Source of the DNA: an uncultured Bacilli bacterium
Lineage (GTDB): Bacteria > Bacillota_I > Bacilli_A > RF39 > UBA660
Direction: 5' to 3'
Length of the DNA stretch: 64,000 nucleotides
NCBI GenBank assembly: GCA_934086315.1
Contig: CAKOHZ010000002.1
Location: forward strand, 62,001 to 126,000
The position numbers were made by a program, and so were the translations under genes. Position 1 is the stretch's first letter. Each line of letters opens with the position of its first letter. This document shows, one piece after another, positions 45,443-54,712 of the stretch. Below the pieces are notes generated by a model. The model made no database searches, was not told the DNA's origin, and saw only the letters and a list, made by a program, of their open reading frames with translations.

Positions 45443-46645
45443 TTACTTCACCAATCTTTCGAATCTACTTTTTAATTCGTTATATACATATTTACTTGCT
45501 TCTTTAGCATTATTACCATTTAAATAAACATCATGAAAAGACTCAGCTATAGTTTCATCATATATATATTCACCACTGTTATCTCTAGAAATCGCATAAC
45601 CTGATATTGTACTTCGCCATAAATCAAATTCAATATTATCATTAGTATCATTTATATAATTATTATAAGCTGTTTCAAGAAGTTCTAAAGAATACTTTCC
45701 ATCATTAAAATCACGTAAAACTTCAACCAATTTATATTGTTTTTCTTCATTATCCACATAAAACATAGAATCTAAAGAATGTGAATACATCATAGTTAAA
45801 AATGAAATGTAATGTCCAAGTTCATGAGCAACAATAGAAGACATTACAGCATTAGACGGAAAATGACCAATTTTTACATTAGCATTAATTGTTTCATTAA
45901 AAGCATTTTCATTTAAAAAATATTTTGCATTTAAAAACATTTGAGTCTTAACAATAACAGGATACCCACCATCATTATACGCAAATTCAAAATAAGGTTG
46001 AAATGCAGTTATAAAATCAGAATCACTTGAATCGTTCATAATTGTAAGATTAGTTAAATAATTCTTTAAATTTGGAAATTCAGTATAAACTTTTCCAAAA
46101 ACACTGTATACCTTTTTAGAAAAATCAGTATTTATTTCACATAAATTAACCGCAGTTATTCCATAGTTTTTTATAAATTCATTTTCTAAAGCAACTATTT
46201 CTTTAGGACAATTTTTCTTTTGTTCAACAGAATCTTTAGAAATTAATTTATAACCCTCTTCTTCACCACTAATAGTTAATCCTTCATAAATATTATCAGA
46301 TATAATTATAGTCTGATATTTTCCTCTTTTAGATATATAATTCTTTTTTTCATCTATCATATCACTTATATTAGAATTTTCTCTAGAATTATCAGATATA
46401 AAAACAGAATTATTTAAGCTTCTATATGCAAGCGTACACATAAAAACAGAACACAAAATACCTATTCCTACTAATAATCCTATGATTATATTTTGTTGTT
46501 CTTGTGATATTCTCTTATGAACAATAGGAGTTTTATTAAAGTTAGTATTATTTATATTATTATTTTCTACTAAAGAATTTCCACATTTACTACAAACAGT
46601 TAAATTTGATTCAAATGGATTTCCGCACTTATCACAATACCTCAC
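45443..46645 (-). CDS. Zinc-ribbon membrane metallopeptidase
   Basis: 400 aa. Starts with a cytoplasmic zinc ribbon (YCDKCGNPF, then VCSKCGNSL), a basic linker, one membrane helix (IIIGLLVGIGILCSVFMCTL, about 54-74), then an outside domain with SSIVAHELGHYISF near 272 and a later ETIAESFHDVYLNG, a plausible third zinc ligand. GTG start with AGAGGTG nine bases upstream. First gene of a three-gene operon with a pseudoprotease and a membrane protein. Protease activity is inferred from the HExxH motif. Confidence 0.8.
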   Translation of the reverse strand: MRYCDKCGNPFESNLTVCSKCGNSLVENNNINNTNFNKTPIVHKRISQEQQNIIIGLLVGIGILCSVFMCTLAYRSLNNSVFISDNSRENSNISDMIDEKKNYISKRGKYQTIIISDNIYEGLTISGEEEGYKLISKDSVEQKKNCPKEIVALENEFIKNYGITAVNLCEINTDFSKKVYSVFGKVYTEFPNLKNYLTNLTIMNDSSDSDFITAFQPYFEFAYNDGGYPVIVKTQMFLNAKYFLNENAFNETINANVKIGHFPSNAVMSSIVAHELGHYISFLTMMYSHSLDSMFYVDNEEKQYKLVEVLRDFNDGKYSLELLETAYNNYINDTNDNIEFDLWRSTISGYAISRDNSGEYIYDETIAESFHDVYLNGNNAKEASKYVYNELKSRFERLVK

Positions 46646-46707
46646 TTTCTAATACACCTCTATTCTCAAAATATTATATCATATTAAAAATTCTTTGCAT
46701 ATAAAAA

Positions 46708-46731
46708 AAGATACACTTTTAAATGTATCTT
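46708..46731 (-). terminator. Terminator of serS
   Basis: Stem AAGATACA/TGTATCTT followed by seven U residues; touches the serS stop. Confidence 0.9.
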
Positions 46732-48025
46732 AATTATTTTTTATTGGAATAAGTTTTTCTTTACCACCCATATATGGTCTTAATACTTTTGGTATATTTA
46801 CACTACCATCTTCATTATAATTATTTTCTAAGAAAGCTATTAACATTCTAGGTGGAGCAATAACTGTATTATTAAGAGTATGAGCGAATTCTTTTTCTCC
46901 ATTCTCTTTTTTATATCTAATTTGAAGTCTACGTGCTTGAGCATCAGTTAAGTTAGAACAAGAACAAACTTCAAAATATTTTTGTTGTCTTGGACTCCAT
47001 GCTTCAATATCACAAGATCTATATTTTAAATCAGCTAAATCACCTGAACAACATACAAGTTTTCTAACTGGTATATCAAGTGTTCTAAATAATTCTACTG
47101 AATAATTCCACATCTTATCATACCATTTTTCACTATCTTCTGGTTTACATACAACTATCATTTCTTGTTTTTCAAATTGATGTATTCTATATACTCCTCT
47201 TTCTTCTATTCCATGAGCACCAACTTCTTTTCTAAAACATGGAGAATATGAAGTCATAGTAATTGGTAAATCACTTTCTTTTAAGATTTGACCTTGAAAT
47301 TTAGCAATCATAGAGTGTTCACTAGTACCTATAAGATATAAGTCTTCACCCTCTATTTTATACATCATATTTTCTTTTTCAGCAAATGACATAACGCCAT
47401 CTACAGCAGCACTATGAATCATATAAGGAGGAATACAATATGTAAATCCTTTATCAATCATAAAATCACGTGCATATGCAAGTACAGCAGAATGAAGTCT
47501 AGCGATATCACCCATTAAATAATAAAATCCATTACCACTTACTCTACCAGCAGCATCTTTATCAAGTCCATTAAATGTAGCCATTATATCTGAATGATAT
47601 GGAATTTCATAACTTGGTACTTTTGGTTCGCCAAATCTCTTTTCTTCAACGTTTTTACTATCATCTTCCCCAATTGGTACATCAGGAGCAATAATATTAG
47701 GAATAGCCATCATATCAGTTTTAATTAATGCTTCAAGTTCCTCTTCTCTTTTTTCAAGTCTCTCTATTTCATTACTCATTTCATTAACTTTAGCTTTAAT
47801 TTGATTAGCTTTATCAATTTTCTTATCACGCATTAATTCACCAATAGAAGCACTTAATTTATTTTTTTCGCTTCTTAGTAAATCACCTTTAGATTTGCAT
47901 TCTCTATATTCAATATCATAATTATAAACGTCATCTACTAACGATAGCTTTTCATCCTGAAATTTCTTTTTAATGTTTTCTTTTACTAATTCTCTATTTT
48001 CTCTAATTAGTTTAATATCTATCAT
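46730..48025 (-). CDS. serS: Serine--tRNA ligase
   Basis: Class II synthetase charging tRNA-Ser. 431 aa: N-terminal coiled-coil arm (IKAKVNEMSNEIERLEKREE), motif 2 with PCFRKEVGAHGIEERGVYR, the HQFEKQEMIVV segment, and motif 3 NTVIAPPRMLIAFLENN. Normal length. No T-box was seen in the short upstream gap. Confidence 0.98.
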   Translation of the reverse strand: MIDIKLIRENRELVKENIKKKFQDEKLSLVDDVYNYDIEYRECKSKGDLLRSEKNKLSASIGELMRDKKIDKANQIKAKVNEMSNEIERLEKREEELEALIKTDMMAIPNIIAPDVPIGEDDSKNVEEKRFGEPKVPSYEIPYHSDIMATFNGLDKDAAGRVSGNGFYYLMGDIARLHSAVLAYARDFMIDKGFTYCIPPYMIHSAAVDGVMSFAEKENMMYKIEGEDLYLIGTSEHSMIAKFQGQILKESDLPITMTSYSPCFRKEVGAHGIEERGVYRIHQFEKQEMIVVCKPEDSEKWYDKMWNYSVELFRTLDIPVRKLVCCSGDLADLKYRSCDIEAWSPRQQKYFEVCSCSNLTDAQARRLQIRYKKENGEKEFAHTLNNTVIAPPRMLIAFLENNYNEDGSVNIPKVLRPYMGGKEKLIPIKNN

Positions 48026-48077
48026 AGTAACACCTCTTCCTTATTTAATATAATAACATTATTTTATTAAAATAAAA

Positions 48078-48102
48078 AGAGAAAAATAATTAATTTTTCT
48101 CT
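48078..48102 (-). terminator. Terminator of the vWA gene
   Basis: Stem AGAGAAAAAT/ATTTTTCTCT with the TAA stop in the loop, then UUUUAUUUU. Confidence 0.85.
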
Positions 48103-49826
48103 AAATAATATGTAACAGTTATTTTATCTTCAGCATCAAATAATTTAATATTTATTTCATACCTATTGCCTTTATTAATTATATAACTTTGATCAAGTGC
48201 ATCTTGATAAGAAATTGTTTTAGTATATTTTATATTATCATTTTTATCACTTACTTGAATAATAAGGTTTTTACTTTTATCAAGATTTCTTAAAACTGCC
48301 AAAACACCTCTAGTAGTAATCTTTGACCTTTCATTAATTTTTTTGGCTATACCCTCAAATACCTCAGAAAGGTTCACAGTACTAGCATTATAATAATATG
48401 GTCCTCCACTAAATAGTTTATCAGTAGACTGTGTACATAATTTTTCTAATACATCAATATGATTTATAAAACCTATTGTATATATTTCAGCTATATCTTT
48501 AATATCACTTTCATATGTTTGATAATTAGTAGTAGAGTTTGGATAACCATCACTCAAAAATACTAAATAATTTCTATTTAATGGATTACTTGTTTTCATA
48601 CTATTTAAATGAGTCAATGAAGCACTTAAAGCAGTATTATACGGAGTATTACCAGTAGAAGTCATACCATTGATATAATCTGTTGCAGCTTGTAATTGTG
48701 TAGCACCCGTTCCATCAAAACATCTGCTACCTGAATTCATAATAACAACACAAAGTCTATTATTTGTATTTGAATTTTCTCCAATCATAGCTTGAGCAAA
48801 ACTAATAGCAGCCTCTTTAGATATATTTAATTCATCAGAACTTAAACTTGTAGAATTACCTAAAGAAATCACTACATTTGCTCCTATTTCGGCGATTTCA
48901 GTATAATGAACTGTCTTTTCAATAGCAATAGTATTTTTAGCACTAGGTTCAGCTTCTATGCCATCCATTGTATATACAATTTGATTACTTACAGAATCTC
49001 CCGCATTACCGATTATCTTAACACTAAATTCAAGTTCAATTGTTTCACCAGGCTTCAAAGTAAAAGTATATCCATTTTTACTAAGTAACCCATTTATAGC
49101 TGACTTTGCTTCAGATAAAGAATAAGTTTTATCACCTAATTTTATCTTTGATGTTTCCGGTAATAATGATATTTTATTATTGATATCGTTAATCATCTCA
49201 ACTTCACGAATATTAACCTTAGAATTATCAGAACCATTATTTTTAAATTTAAATCTATATACTATTTCATCGCCATATTGAGCCACACCATCAAGTTTTA
49301 ATTCTTCATCACCCTGTCTTCTTATAATTTCAGAATCCATATACTCAATATCAACATAAAAATTAGGTTTAACAAATACCCAAGGATCAGCATAACTTCC
49401 TCTTCCAGTTACTTCAGTTTGGCTAACAACATATTCAGTTGGTCTTACGCCAGAACTGCCTATATATCTATTAAGTACACTAAAAGTTCCATTATCTATA
49501 CTATAAAAATTAGAATCACTAGCAGTAAGTGTCCAATAAGCTCTAGCAGTTTTTAAATAAGTTTTATCATTATGAATAGAAATATTATATTCACTTCGAT
49601 TTATAAGGCCACCCGTATTAAATCCATCTAAAGTGTTAAAAGTATATCCAGAATATAGATATTTTCCATTATGTTTAAAATCTATATACCATTTATAATT
49701 CTTAAAACTAGTTATATAATTATTAGCTCCATACATAGCATCCGAATAATTAACCTTCACGCTAGCAAAAATAGCAAAAGGAAAAAACAAAATAATTAAT
49801 ATTAATAATTTCCAAAGCTTCTTCAT
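48090..49826 (-). CDS. Secreted vWA-domain protein
   Basis: 578 aa, signal peptide LWKLLILIILFFPFAIFASV. N-terminal beta-rich region, a middle part like bacterial surface-repeat modules (VYRFKFKNNGSDNSKVNIRE, LKPGETIELEFSVKI) and a von Willebrand A domain from ~305. The MIDAS first motif reads GNSTS where family members have DxSxS, but the Thr loop (GNTPYNTAL) and FLSDGYPN are present. No LPxTG or other anchor at the end, so it may be released. ATG at 49826 has AAGGGTG upstream; a GTG three codons earlier overlaps that site. Confidence 0.82.
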   Translation of the reverse strand: MKKLWKLLILIILFFPFAIFASVKVNYSDAMYGANNYITSFKNYKWYIDFKHNGKYLYSGYTFNTLDGFNTGGLINRSEYNISIHNDKTYLKTARAYWTLTASDSNFYSIDNGTFSVLNRYIGSSGVRPTEYVVSQTEVTGRGSYADPWVFVKPNFYVDIEYMDSEIIRRQGDEELKLDGVAQYGDEIVYRFKFKNNGSDNSKVNIREVEMINDINNKISLLPETSKIKLGDKTYSLSEAKSAINGLLSKNGYTFTLKPGETIELEFSVKIIGNAGDSVSNQIVYTMDGIEAEPSAKNTIAIEKTVHYTEIAEIGANVVISLGNSTSLSSDELNISKEAAISFAQAMIGENSNTNNRLCVVIMNSGSRCFDGTGATQLQAATDYINGMTSTGNTPYNTALSASLTHLNSMKTSNPLNRNYLVFLSDGYPNSTTNYQTYESDIKDIAEIYTIGFINHIDVLEKLCTQSTDKLFSGGPYYYNASTVNLSEVFEGIAKKINERSKITTRGVLAVLRNLDKSKNLIIQVSDKNDNIKYTKTISYQDALDQSYIINKGNRYEINIKLFDAEDKITVTYYLEKN

Positions 49827-49921
49827 TCTATTCACCCTTATTATCTATTCTAAGTATATCAGTTTTTAATATTTCTTACAACACTAAAAATTGAAAATTA
49901 TAAGTTTATATTTAAATACAA

Positions 49922-49944
49922 ATTAAAAAGAGGTTTCCCTCTTC
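49922..49944 (-). terminator. Terminator of the YjcZ-like genes
   Basis: Stem AAGAGG/CCTCTT with a GAAA tetraloop and U-rich tail on the minus strand. Confidence 0.8.
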
Positions 49945-49949
49945 TTATA

Positions 49950-50045
49950 TTACCATCCTGTGCAAGTGCCAAATATTATAGCTAAAAGGATGAATAAAAT
50001 TAAGATTATAAAGAATATATTAGATTGATTATTGCAGCAACCCAT
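49950..50045 (-). CDS. Hydrophobic micro-protein, 31 aa
   Basis: MGCCNNQSN, a strongly hydrophobic core FFIILILFILLAIIFG, then TCTGW. Resembles the YjcZ/sporulation-type micro-proteins in length and in the FILL-containing core. AAGGAGG lies before the ATG. It follows the 36-aa relative by 18 bases, and a terminator follows. Role unknown; probably membrane-bound. Confidence 0.7.
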   Translation of the reverse strand: MGCCNNQSNIFFIILILFILLAIIFGTCTGW

Positions 50046-50063
50046 TATGTTCACCTCCTTATA

Positions 50064-50174
50064 CTAAATAAAAGCACCTAATATGATTACTAATAGAATA
50101 AATAATACTAAAGCAAATGCTGCTCCTGAAATACCATTACCTCTACCACATCCACATCCGCATCCTGTATTCAT
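50064..50174 (-). CDS. YjcZ-family micro-protein, 36 aa
   Basis: Gly/Cys-rich head (MNTGCGCGCGRGNGISG) followed by AAFALVLFILLVIILGAFI, which matches the YjcZ family core (FALIVVLFILLIIVGA). AGGAGGA is seven bases before the ATG. In Bacillus such proteins are linked to sporulation or stress, with unclear function; sporulation in this organism is not shown. Confidence 0.8.
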   Translation of the reverse strand: MNTGCGCGCGRGNGISGAAFALVLFILLVIILGAFI

Positions 50175-50246
50175 AAAACATTCCTCCTTTTTTATCTTTA
50201 CACTCTTATAGTATGTTATTTCCTAGTTTTTGTGTATGATAATTAC

Positions 50247-50275
50247 TTGTATTTTAGTATAGTTTTTGCTATCAT
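50247..50275 (+). promoter_or_regulatory. Promoter of prsA
   Basis: TTGTAT, 17-base spacer ending TGC (extended -10), TATCAT. Confidence 0.65.
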
Positions 50276-50305
50276 AATAAGAGTTAGGAGGATAATGAGA
50301 AAAAT

Positions 50306-51298
50306 ATGAAGAAAAAAATATTTTTAGTTCTTGCATGTGTATTCCTACTTGCTGGTTGTAATGGTGTAAAACTAACAAATGGTGAAAATGCAGTTGTAAC
50401 ATTTAATGAAGGAGGAATTAGTTCAGAAGAGCTTTATAAAAGTTTAAAAGAAGCTTATGGTGCAGAAAAATTAATGAATTTAATAGATACTAAACTATTA
50501 AATGAAAAATATGAAACTGATACTACAGAAAAGTCATATGTTAATCAAGCAGTTAAATCAACTAAAGAAGCCGCTAAAAAATTAAACGCTGATTTTGAAT
50601 TATATTTACAATATTATTATGGTGTTTCTACTGAATCTGAATTTAGAGATTATCTTTCATTAAGCTATAAAAGAAGCTTATGGGTTCAAGATTATGCTGA
50701 AGAAGAAGTAACTGAGAAACAAATTAATCAATATTATGAAGAAGAAGTTGTTGGAGATATTGATGCAAGTCACATTCTTATTACAATAGATAGTAAAGAA
50801 GATGCAACTGAGGAAGAAAAGAAAGAAGCTGAACAAAAAGCTTATGACAAAGCTAAAGAGGTTATTGATAAACTTAAAAATGGAGAAGATTTCTCAAAGT
50901 TAGCAAAAGAATATTCAAAAGATTCAACTACTGCAGATAAAGGTGGATCTCTTGGTAAGATAAATACTGGAGATTATGCTGATGAAGTATTTGAAGCATT
51001 AAAGAATTTAAAAGATGGTAGCTACTCTACTTCACCAGTTAAATCAAGTTATGGATATCACATTGTATATAAAACTAGTCAAGATGAAAAACCTGAACTT
51101 AACGATGACTTAACTAAAGAAATTAGAACAACTATTGGCAAAGAAAAAGCAAACGAAGCTGGTTACTCAATTAAAGCATTAAAAGCATTAAGAGAAAAAA
51201 ATAATATGAAATTTGAAGATGCAGAACTTGAAAAAGCATTCGAGAAATTAGTTTTACAACAAGAAAATCAAGCTAAGGCATCAACTAGTTCAAATTAA
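50306..51298 (+). CDS. prsA: PrsA-type foldase lipoprotein
   Basis: Extracytoplasmic peptidyl-prolyl isomerase that helps exported proteins fold. 330 aa: lipoprotein signal MKKKIFLVLACVFLLAGC (lipobox LAGC), helical N-region, parvulin domain with DASHILI, NGEDFSKLAKEYSKDS, KGGSLGKI and SSYGYHIV (residues ~150-260), and a C-terminal helical part. The AGGAGG site lies 14 bases before this ATG, and a four-codon mini-ORF (ATG at 50295) fits in between, ending over the start as ATGA. Confidence 0.95.
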   Translation: MKKKIFLVLACVFLLAGCNGVKLTNGENAVVTFNEGGISSEELYKSLKEAYGAEKLMNLIDTKLLNEKYETDTTEKSYVNQAVKSTKEAAKKLNADFELYLQYYYGVSTESEFRDYLSLSYKRSLWVQDYAEEEVTEKQINQYYEEEVVGDIDASHILITIDSKEDATEEEKKEAEQKAYDKAKEVIDKLKNGEDFSKLAKEYSKDSTTADKGGSLGKINTGDYADEVFEALKNLKDGSYSTSPVKSSYGYHIVYKTSQDEKPELNDDLTKEIRTTIGKEKANEAGYSIKALKALREKNNMKFEDAELEKAFEKLVLQQENQAKASTSSN

Positions 51299-51305
51299 TA
51301 GTATA

Positions 51306-51332
51306 AAGGCATTGTTAAATCAATGCTTTTTT
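51306..51332 (+). terminator. Terminator of prsA
   Basis: Stem AAGGCATTG/CAATGCTTT, loop TTAAAT, then UUUUA. Confidence 0.85.
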
Positions 51333-51380
51333 ATTGAAATAATAAATATAAAATGTATAATGTTTTGTAGGAGTACACTT

Positions 51381-52829
51381 ATGAAAAAGAAAATAATTAT
51401 TATAGTTTCAATTATATTATCAATTACAATATTAAGTATCATTTTTAATTACTTATTTGTAGTCAAAATAAATCAAAAAGATATAACACTAAATATAAAT
51501 GATAAATATGACTTTAAAAATATAAAAGGAACAATAAGAGGTAAAAAAATAAACTTAGAAATAAATGAAAATGTTAATTTAAATGAGCTTGGAGATTACG
51601 AAGTAACATATAAATCCCATGAGAGAATAGCTATTAATAAAGAGAAAGTTATTAAAGTACATATAATTGATAAAGAAGGTCCAGTAATAACTTTAAATAA
51701 TGAAGAAACAAAAATAATAAATTACAAAGAAGAATATAAAGAAGATGGATATAAAGCAATAGATAATGTAGATGGAGATTTAACTAATAAAGTTGAAGTA
51801 ACTAATAATATAGATAATACTAAACTTGGTAAATACAAAGTAACTTATAAAGTTAAAGATTCATCTAATAATGAAACAATAATAGAAAGAAATGTTGAAG
51901 TAAAAGATACTGAAGCACCAGTAATAAAACTAAATAGAAATATTAATAGTTATTTAATACTAAATAATAATATAAACATAAATGATTTTAAAGCAATTGA
52001 TAACTATGATGGCAATATAACTGATAAAGTTGAAGTTACTGGCAAAGTAGATAATAAAAAAATTGGTATTTATAAAGTAACTTATAAAGTTAAAGATTCA
52101 TCTAATAATGAAACAATACTTGAAACAACAATAAACGTACAAAAAAAGAATACTAAAGGTATTCCAGTATTAATGTATCATTGGTTTTACGATGACACTA
52201 AAAATGAAGATATTACTTCTAAACCAAATAATCATAATTATATATCTAAAACTAATTTTGAAAGTCAAATTAAATATTTAGTAGATAATAACTACTACTT
52301 CCCTACTTGGAAAGAATTAAATGATTATATCGATAAGAAAATTGATTTACCAGAAAAAAGTGTAATATTAACAGATGATGATGGAGTTGCATCTTTCTAT
52401 GAAATTGCTTACCCTATCACTCTTAAATACAAAGTACCTATAACATCATTTGTTATAACAAATAAAATAAAATGGAAAGAATACATAAATAAAGACTTAC
52501 TAGATATGCAGTCACATACTGATTCATTACATGTAAGAAGTTGTACTAAAACTAAATGGGATGGCGCAGCTATGTGTAAAACATACAAAGAAATCAAAAG
52601 TGACTTACAAGTAACAAAAGATAAACTTAAAAATGATCCTAAAATATTTGCTTATCCTTTTGGTCATTATAGTGATGATTTCATAAAAGCATTAAAAGAT
52701 ACCAACTTTGGTTTAGCATTCACAATTAATTCAGGAAGAGTTAAAAAAGGCGCAAATAAATACAAGCTTCCAAGAGTTAGAATAAGTAGACAAACTACTT
52801 TAAAACAATATGCAAATTACATAAAATAA
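51381..52829 (+). CDS. Polysaccharide deacetylase with two Ig-like repeats
   Basis: 482 aa. Signal anchor near residue 5-28 (IIIIVSIILSITILSIIF), then two or three bacterial Ig-like (DUF5011-type) repeats with YKAIDNVDGDLTNKVEV and KAIDNYDGNITDKVEV, then a NodB-type deacetylase: VLMYHWFYDD, ILTDDDG (Asp pair), MQSHTDSLH (zinc His), AYPFGHYSD and PRVRISR. It probably deacetylates a cell wall or surface glycan. ATG at 51381 has AGGAG upstream; the earlier start would sit in the prsA terminator. The repeats share a 45-base identical DNA stretch. Confidence 0.9.
   Translation: MKKKIIIIVSIILSITILSIIFNYLFVVKINQKDITLNINDKYDFKNIKGTIRGKKINLEINENVNLNELGDYEVTYKSHERIAINKEKVIKVHIIDKEGPVITLNNEETKIINYKEEYKEDGYKAIDNVDGDLTNKVEVTNNIDNTKLGKYKVTYKVKDSSNNETIIERNVEVKDTEAPVIKLNRNINSYLILNNNININDFKAIDNYDGNITDKVEVTGKVDNKKIGIYKVTYKVKDSSNNETILETTINVQKKNTKGIPVLMYHWFYDDTKNEDITSKPNNHNYISKTNFESQIKYLVDNNYYFPTWKELNDYIDKKIDLPEKSVILTDDDGVASFYEIAYPITLKYKVPITSFVITNKIKWKEYINKDLLDMQSHTDSLHVRSCTKTKWDGAAMCKTYKEIKSDLQVTKDKLKNDPKIFAYPFGHYSDDFIKALKDTNFGLAFTINSGRVKKGANKYKLPRVRISRQTTLKQYANYIK
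51836..52119 (+). repeat. Two 45-base identical direct repeats
   Basis: The stretch beginning AAAGTAACTTATAAAG occurs at about 51836-51880 and again at 52075-52119, encoding the ends of the two Ig-like repeats. It indicates a recent duplication or gene conversion of the domain. Confidence 0.75.
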
Positions 52830-52847
52830 AACATCAAGTGATGTTTT
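52828..52847. terminator. Bidirectional terminator between convergent genes
   Basis: Stem AAAACATCA/TGATGTTTT with U-runs on both sides; the stops of both convergent genes lie in the hairpin ends. Confidence 0.85.
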
Positions 52848-53889
52848 ATTTTTTATAGAGTTTTATATAACTATTAAACACATTATTTGTTCCATCAACC
52901 ATTGTATCCAATCCAAAATATTTAAGTTTTTCTTCATCGTTACTGCAACCATACATTTCAAAAAATTTATTAATTTCTCTATCAAATTGTTTTTTATCGT
53001 TTCTATATAAATCAACAAAATACATAGCAAGTACATTAGAAAGAACTAATTTTGCAGCATACGTATCCGCAACCATTGAACTAAACAAATATAGTTTTCC
53101 ATCTCTAAGAGTCATATTCTCAAATAATAATATTATAGAATGTAAATACTCAGTTATTGCTAAAAAAGAATCAAGTTTAGAATATTCAGCTTTAAAAGCA
53201 CTTTTAGAATACCTAGTATCCTTTAAATAATCAAAGAATATCATTTCTAAAAATATAGAATATGCTTCGGAAAATAAAGAACCATTTCTAATCATAAAAT
53301 CATAAATATTATTAGAACCTTGATATAAAAAAGAATGTCCAATCTCATGAGGCACAATTGAAGATGTACTAATTTTATTATTAAATCTTGAAAATACAAA
53401 AGATTCATCACTAGTTATTAAATGAACATTAAGTCCAAGAGAACCAGAAGAAAGATTATATTTTTTAGGATTAGTTTCAATTCTTTTACTACTTTTTAAT
53501 GACTCATATATATCTAATAATCTTGAATCATATTTTTTAAAAAAGTCCATTAGTAGTTTATCATATTCAATATCAGTAATACATCTATCTAAAGTAATTC
53601 TCCAAGGAAGTTTAACACCACTAGAATATCCATATAATGATTTATATATTTCTACTGAATTCTTACTAAAGAAATTCATAAGTATTCTATTTGATTCATT
53701 CATAAGTCTAGGAAACAACAAATTAATATTATTAATTTCATAATTAGTTCCTTCTGTATAATTAAGCATTAATTTTAAAAGTCTTATATCACGAGAAAGT
53801 TCTAACTTTTTAACTTCATTAGTAGTATTACTCATTAACTCTTCTAATCTTTTAACTCTACTATGTAAGTCATTATTATTAATACGCAT
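52846..53889 (-). CDS. M3-like zinc metallopeptidase, second copy
   Basis: 347 aa, no signal peptide. SSIVPHEIGHSFLY at about residue 180 with EAYSIFLE about 30 on, and helical C-terminus YFVDLYRNDKKQFDREINKF ... YFGLDTMVDG, parallel to the protein at 40.9-42.1 kb. Helical N-terminal half. Likely cytoplasmic peptidase; identity as M3-like is from layout, not from long motifs. Confidence 0.7.
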   Translation of the reverse strand: MRINNNDLHSRVKRLEELMSNTTNEVKKLELSRDIRLLKLMLNYTEGTNYEINNINLLFPRLMNESNRILMNFFSKNSVEIYKSLYGYSSGVKLPWRITLDRCITDIEYDKLLMDFFKKYDSRLLDIYESLKSSKRIETNPKKYNLSSGSLGLNVHLITSDESFVFSRFNNKISTSSIVPHEIGHSFLYQGSNNIYDFMIRNGSLFSEAYSIFLEMIFFDYLKDTRYSKSAFKAEYSKLDSFLAITEYLHSIILLFENMTLRDGKLYLFSSMVADTYAAKLVLSNVLAMYFVDLYRNDKKQFDREINKFFEMYGCSNDEEKLKYFGLDTMVDGTNNVFNSYIKLYKK

Positions 53890-53924
53890 AACTTCCTCCT
53901 TAGTGATTCATATTATAACAAAAA

Positions 53925-53950
53925 AAGTAACACTATTAAAAGTGCTACTT
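53925..53950 (-). terminator. Terminator of recX
   Basis: Stem AAGTA-CACT/AGTG-TACTT with one bulge pair and a seven-U tail; the TAG stop of recX is in the 5' arm. Confidence 0.85.
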
Positions 53951-54682
53951 AAAATTACTATTTATTTCATCATAACTATAACCTTTTCTAAGTAAAGATG
54001 AAATTATTTTATTTTTATCTCCTTTAAATTTTTTATCAGCTTTTAGAAAATCTTTATTTAAAGCATCACTAGAATATTCTATATTAGAAAGTAATTCATC
54101 TATCATATATTTATCATACCCTGTATTATATAAATCATTCTTCATTTTAGTTATAAACATATAATAACTCTTACTCTTCATAATAGATTTCTTTTTATTT
54201 ATTAGTTTCTCTAGTTTACTTTTCCATACTTCTTCATCAATATGAGATAAATATTCATCTACTATATCTTCATCTATTTCTAAATCTATTAATTGTTTAC
54301 GTATCTTAAAAGGTCCATCACTACTAAGAAGTATTTTATCATTAATATATGCTTCTGTATATCTCTTATCATCAAGTAAATTTAATTTATCAAGTTTTTC
54401 TAATGCATAATCTATACACTTATTATTAAACTCTTTTCTCTTTAAATATTCTACTATTTCTTTTCTATTTCTAAGTTTAACTTCTATATAATTAAGAGCC
54501 ATATTATAAGCATCATAATAACTATTCTCATCTATTAATTTATCTATTTCTTCTAAACTTATATCTTTCTTTAATAATAAATCATATTTTAAAATGATAT
54601 CTTCATAAAGCGTTAGTTCCGTGGTATCTAAAAATATCTTATATTTATTTTTACCCACTTTCTTAAATTTATTAATATGCAT
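53945..54682 (-). CDS. recX: Regulatory protein RecX
   Basis: Modulates RecA filaments. 245 aa with the tandem three-helix repeats: YDAYNMALNYIEVKLRNRKE, LKRKEFNNKCIDYALEKL, DDKRYTEAYINDKI, GPFKIRKQLIDLEIDEDIV and SLLRKGYSYDEINS. The ~60-residue N-terminal part with the beta strands is the usual Firmicute type. No recA here. Confidence 0.93.
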   Translation of the reverse strand: MHINKFKKVGKNKYKIFLDTTELTLYEDIILKYDLLLKKDISLEEIDKLIDENSYYDAYNMALNYIEVKLRNRKEIVEYLKRKEFNNKCIDYALEKLDKLNLLDDKRYTEAYINDKILLSSDGPFKIRKQLIDLEIDEDIVDEYLSHIDEEVWKSKLEKLINKKKSIMKSKSYYMFITKMKNDLYNTGYDKYMIDELLSNIEYSSDALNKDFLKADKKFKGDKNKIISSLLRKGYSYDEINSNFK

Positions 54683-54712
54683 TTATATCACCAAAAATAT
54701 CATATCATAAAA

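Noticed and set aside
51312..51380. Longer deacetylase start at 51312.
   Set aside because: It overlaps the prsA terminator; the ATG at 51381 has AGGAG and begins a proper signal anchor.
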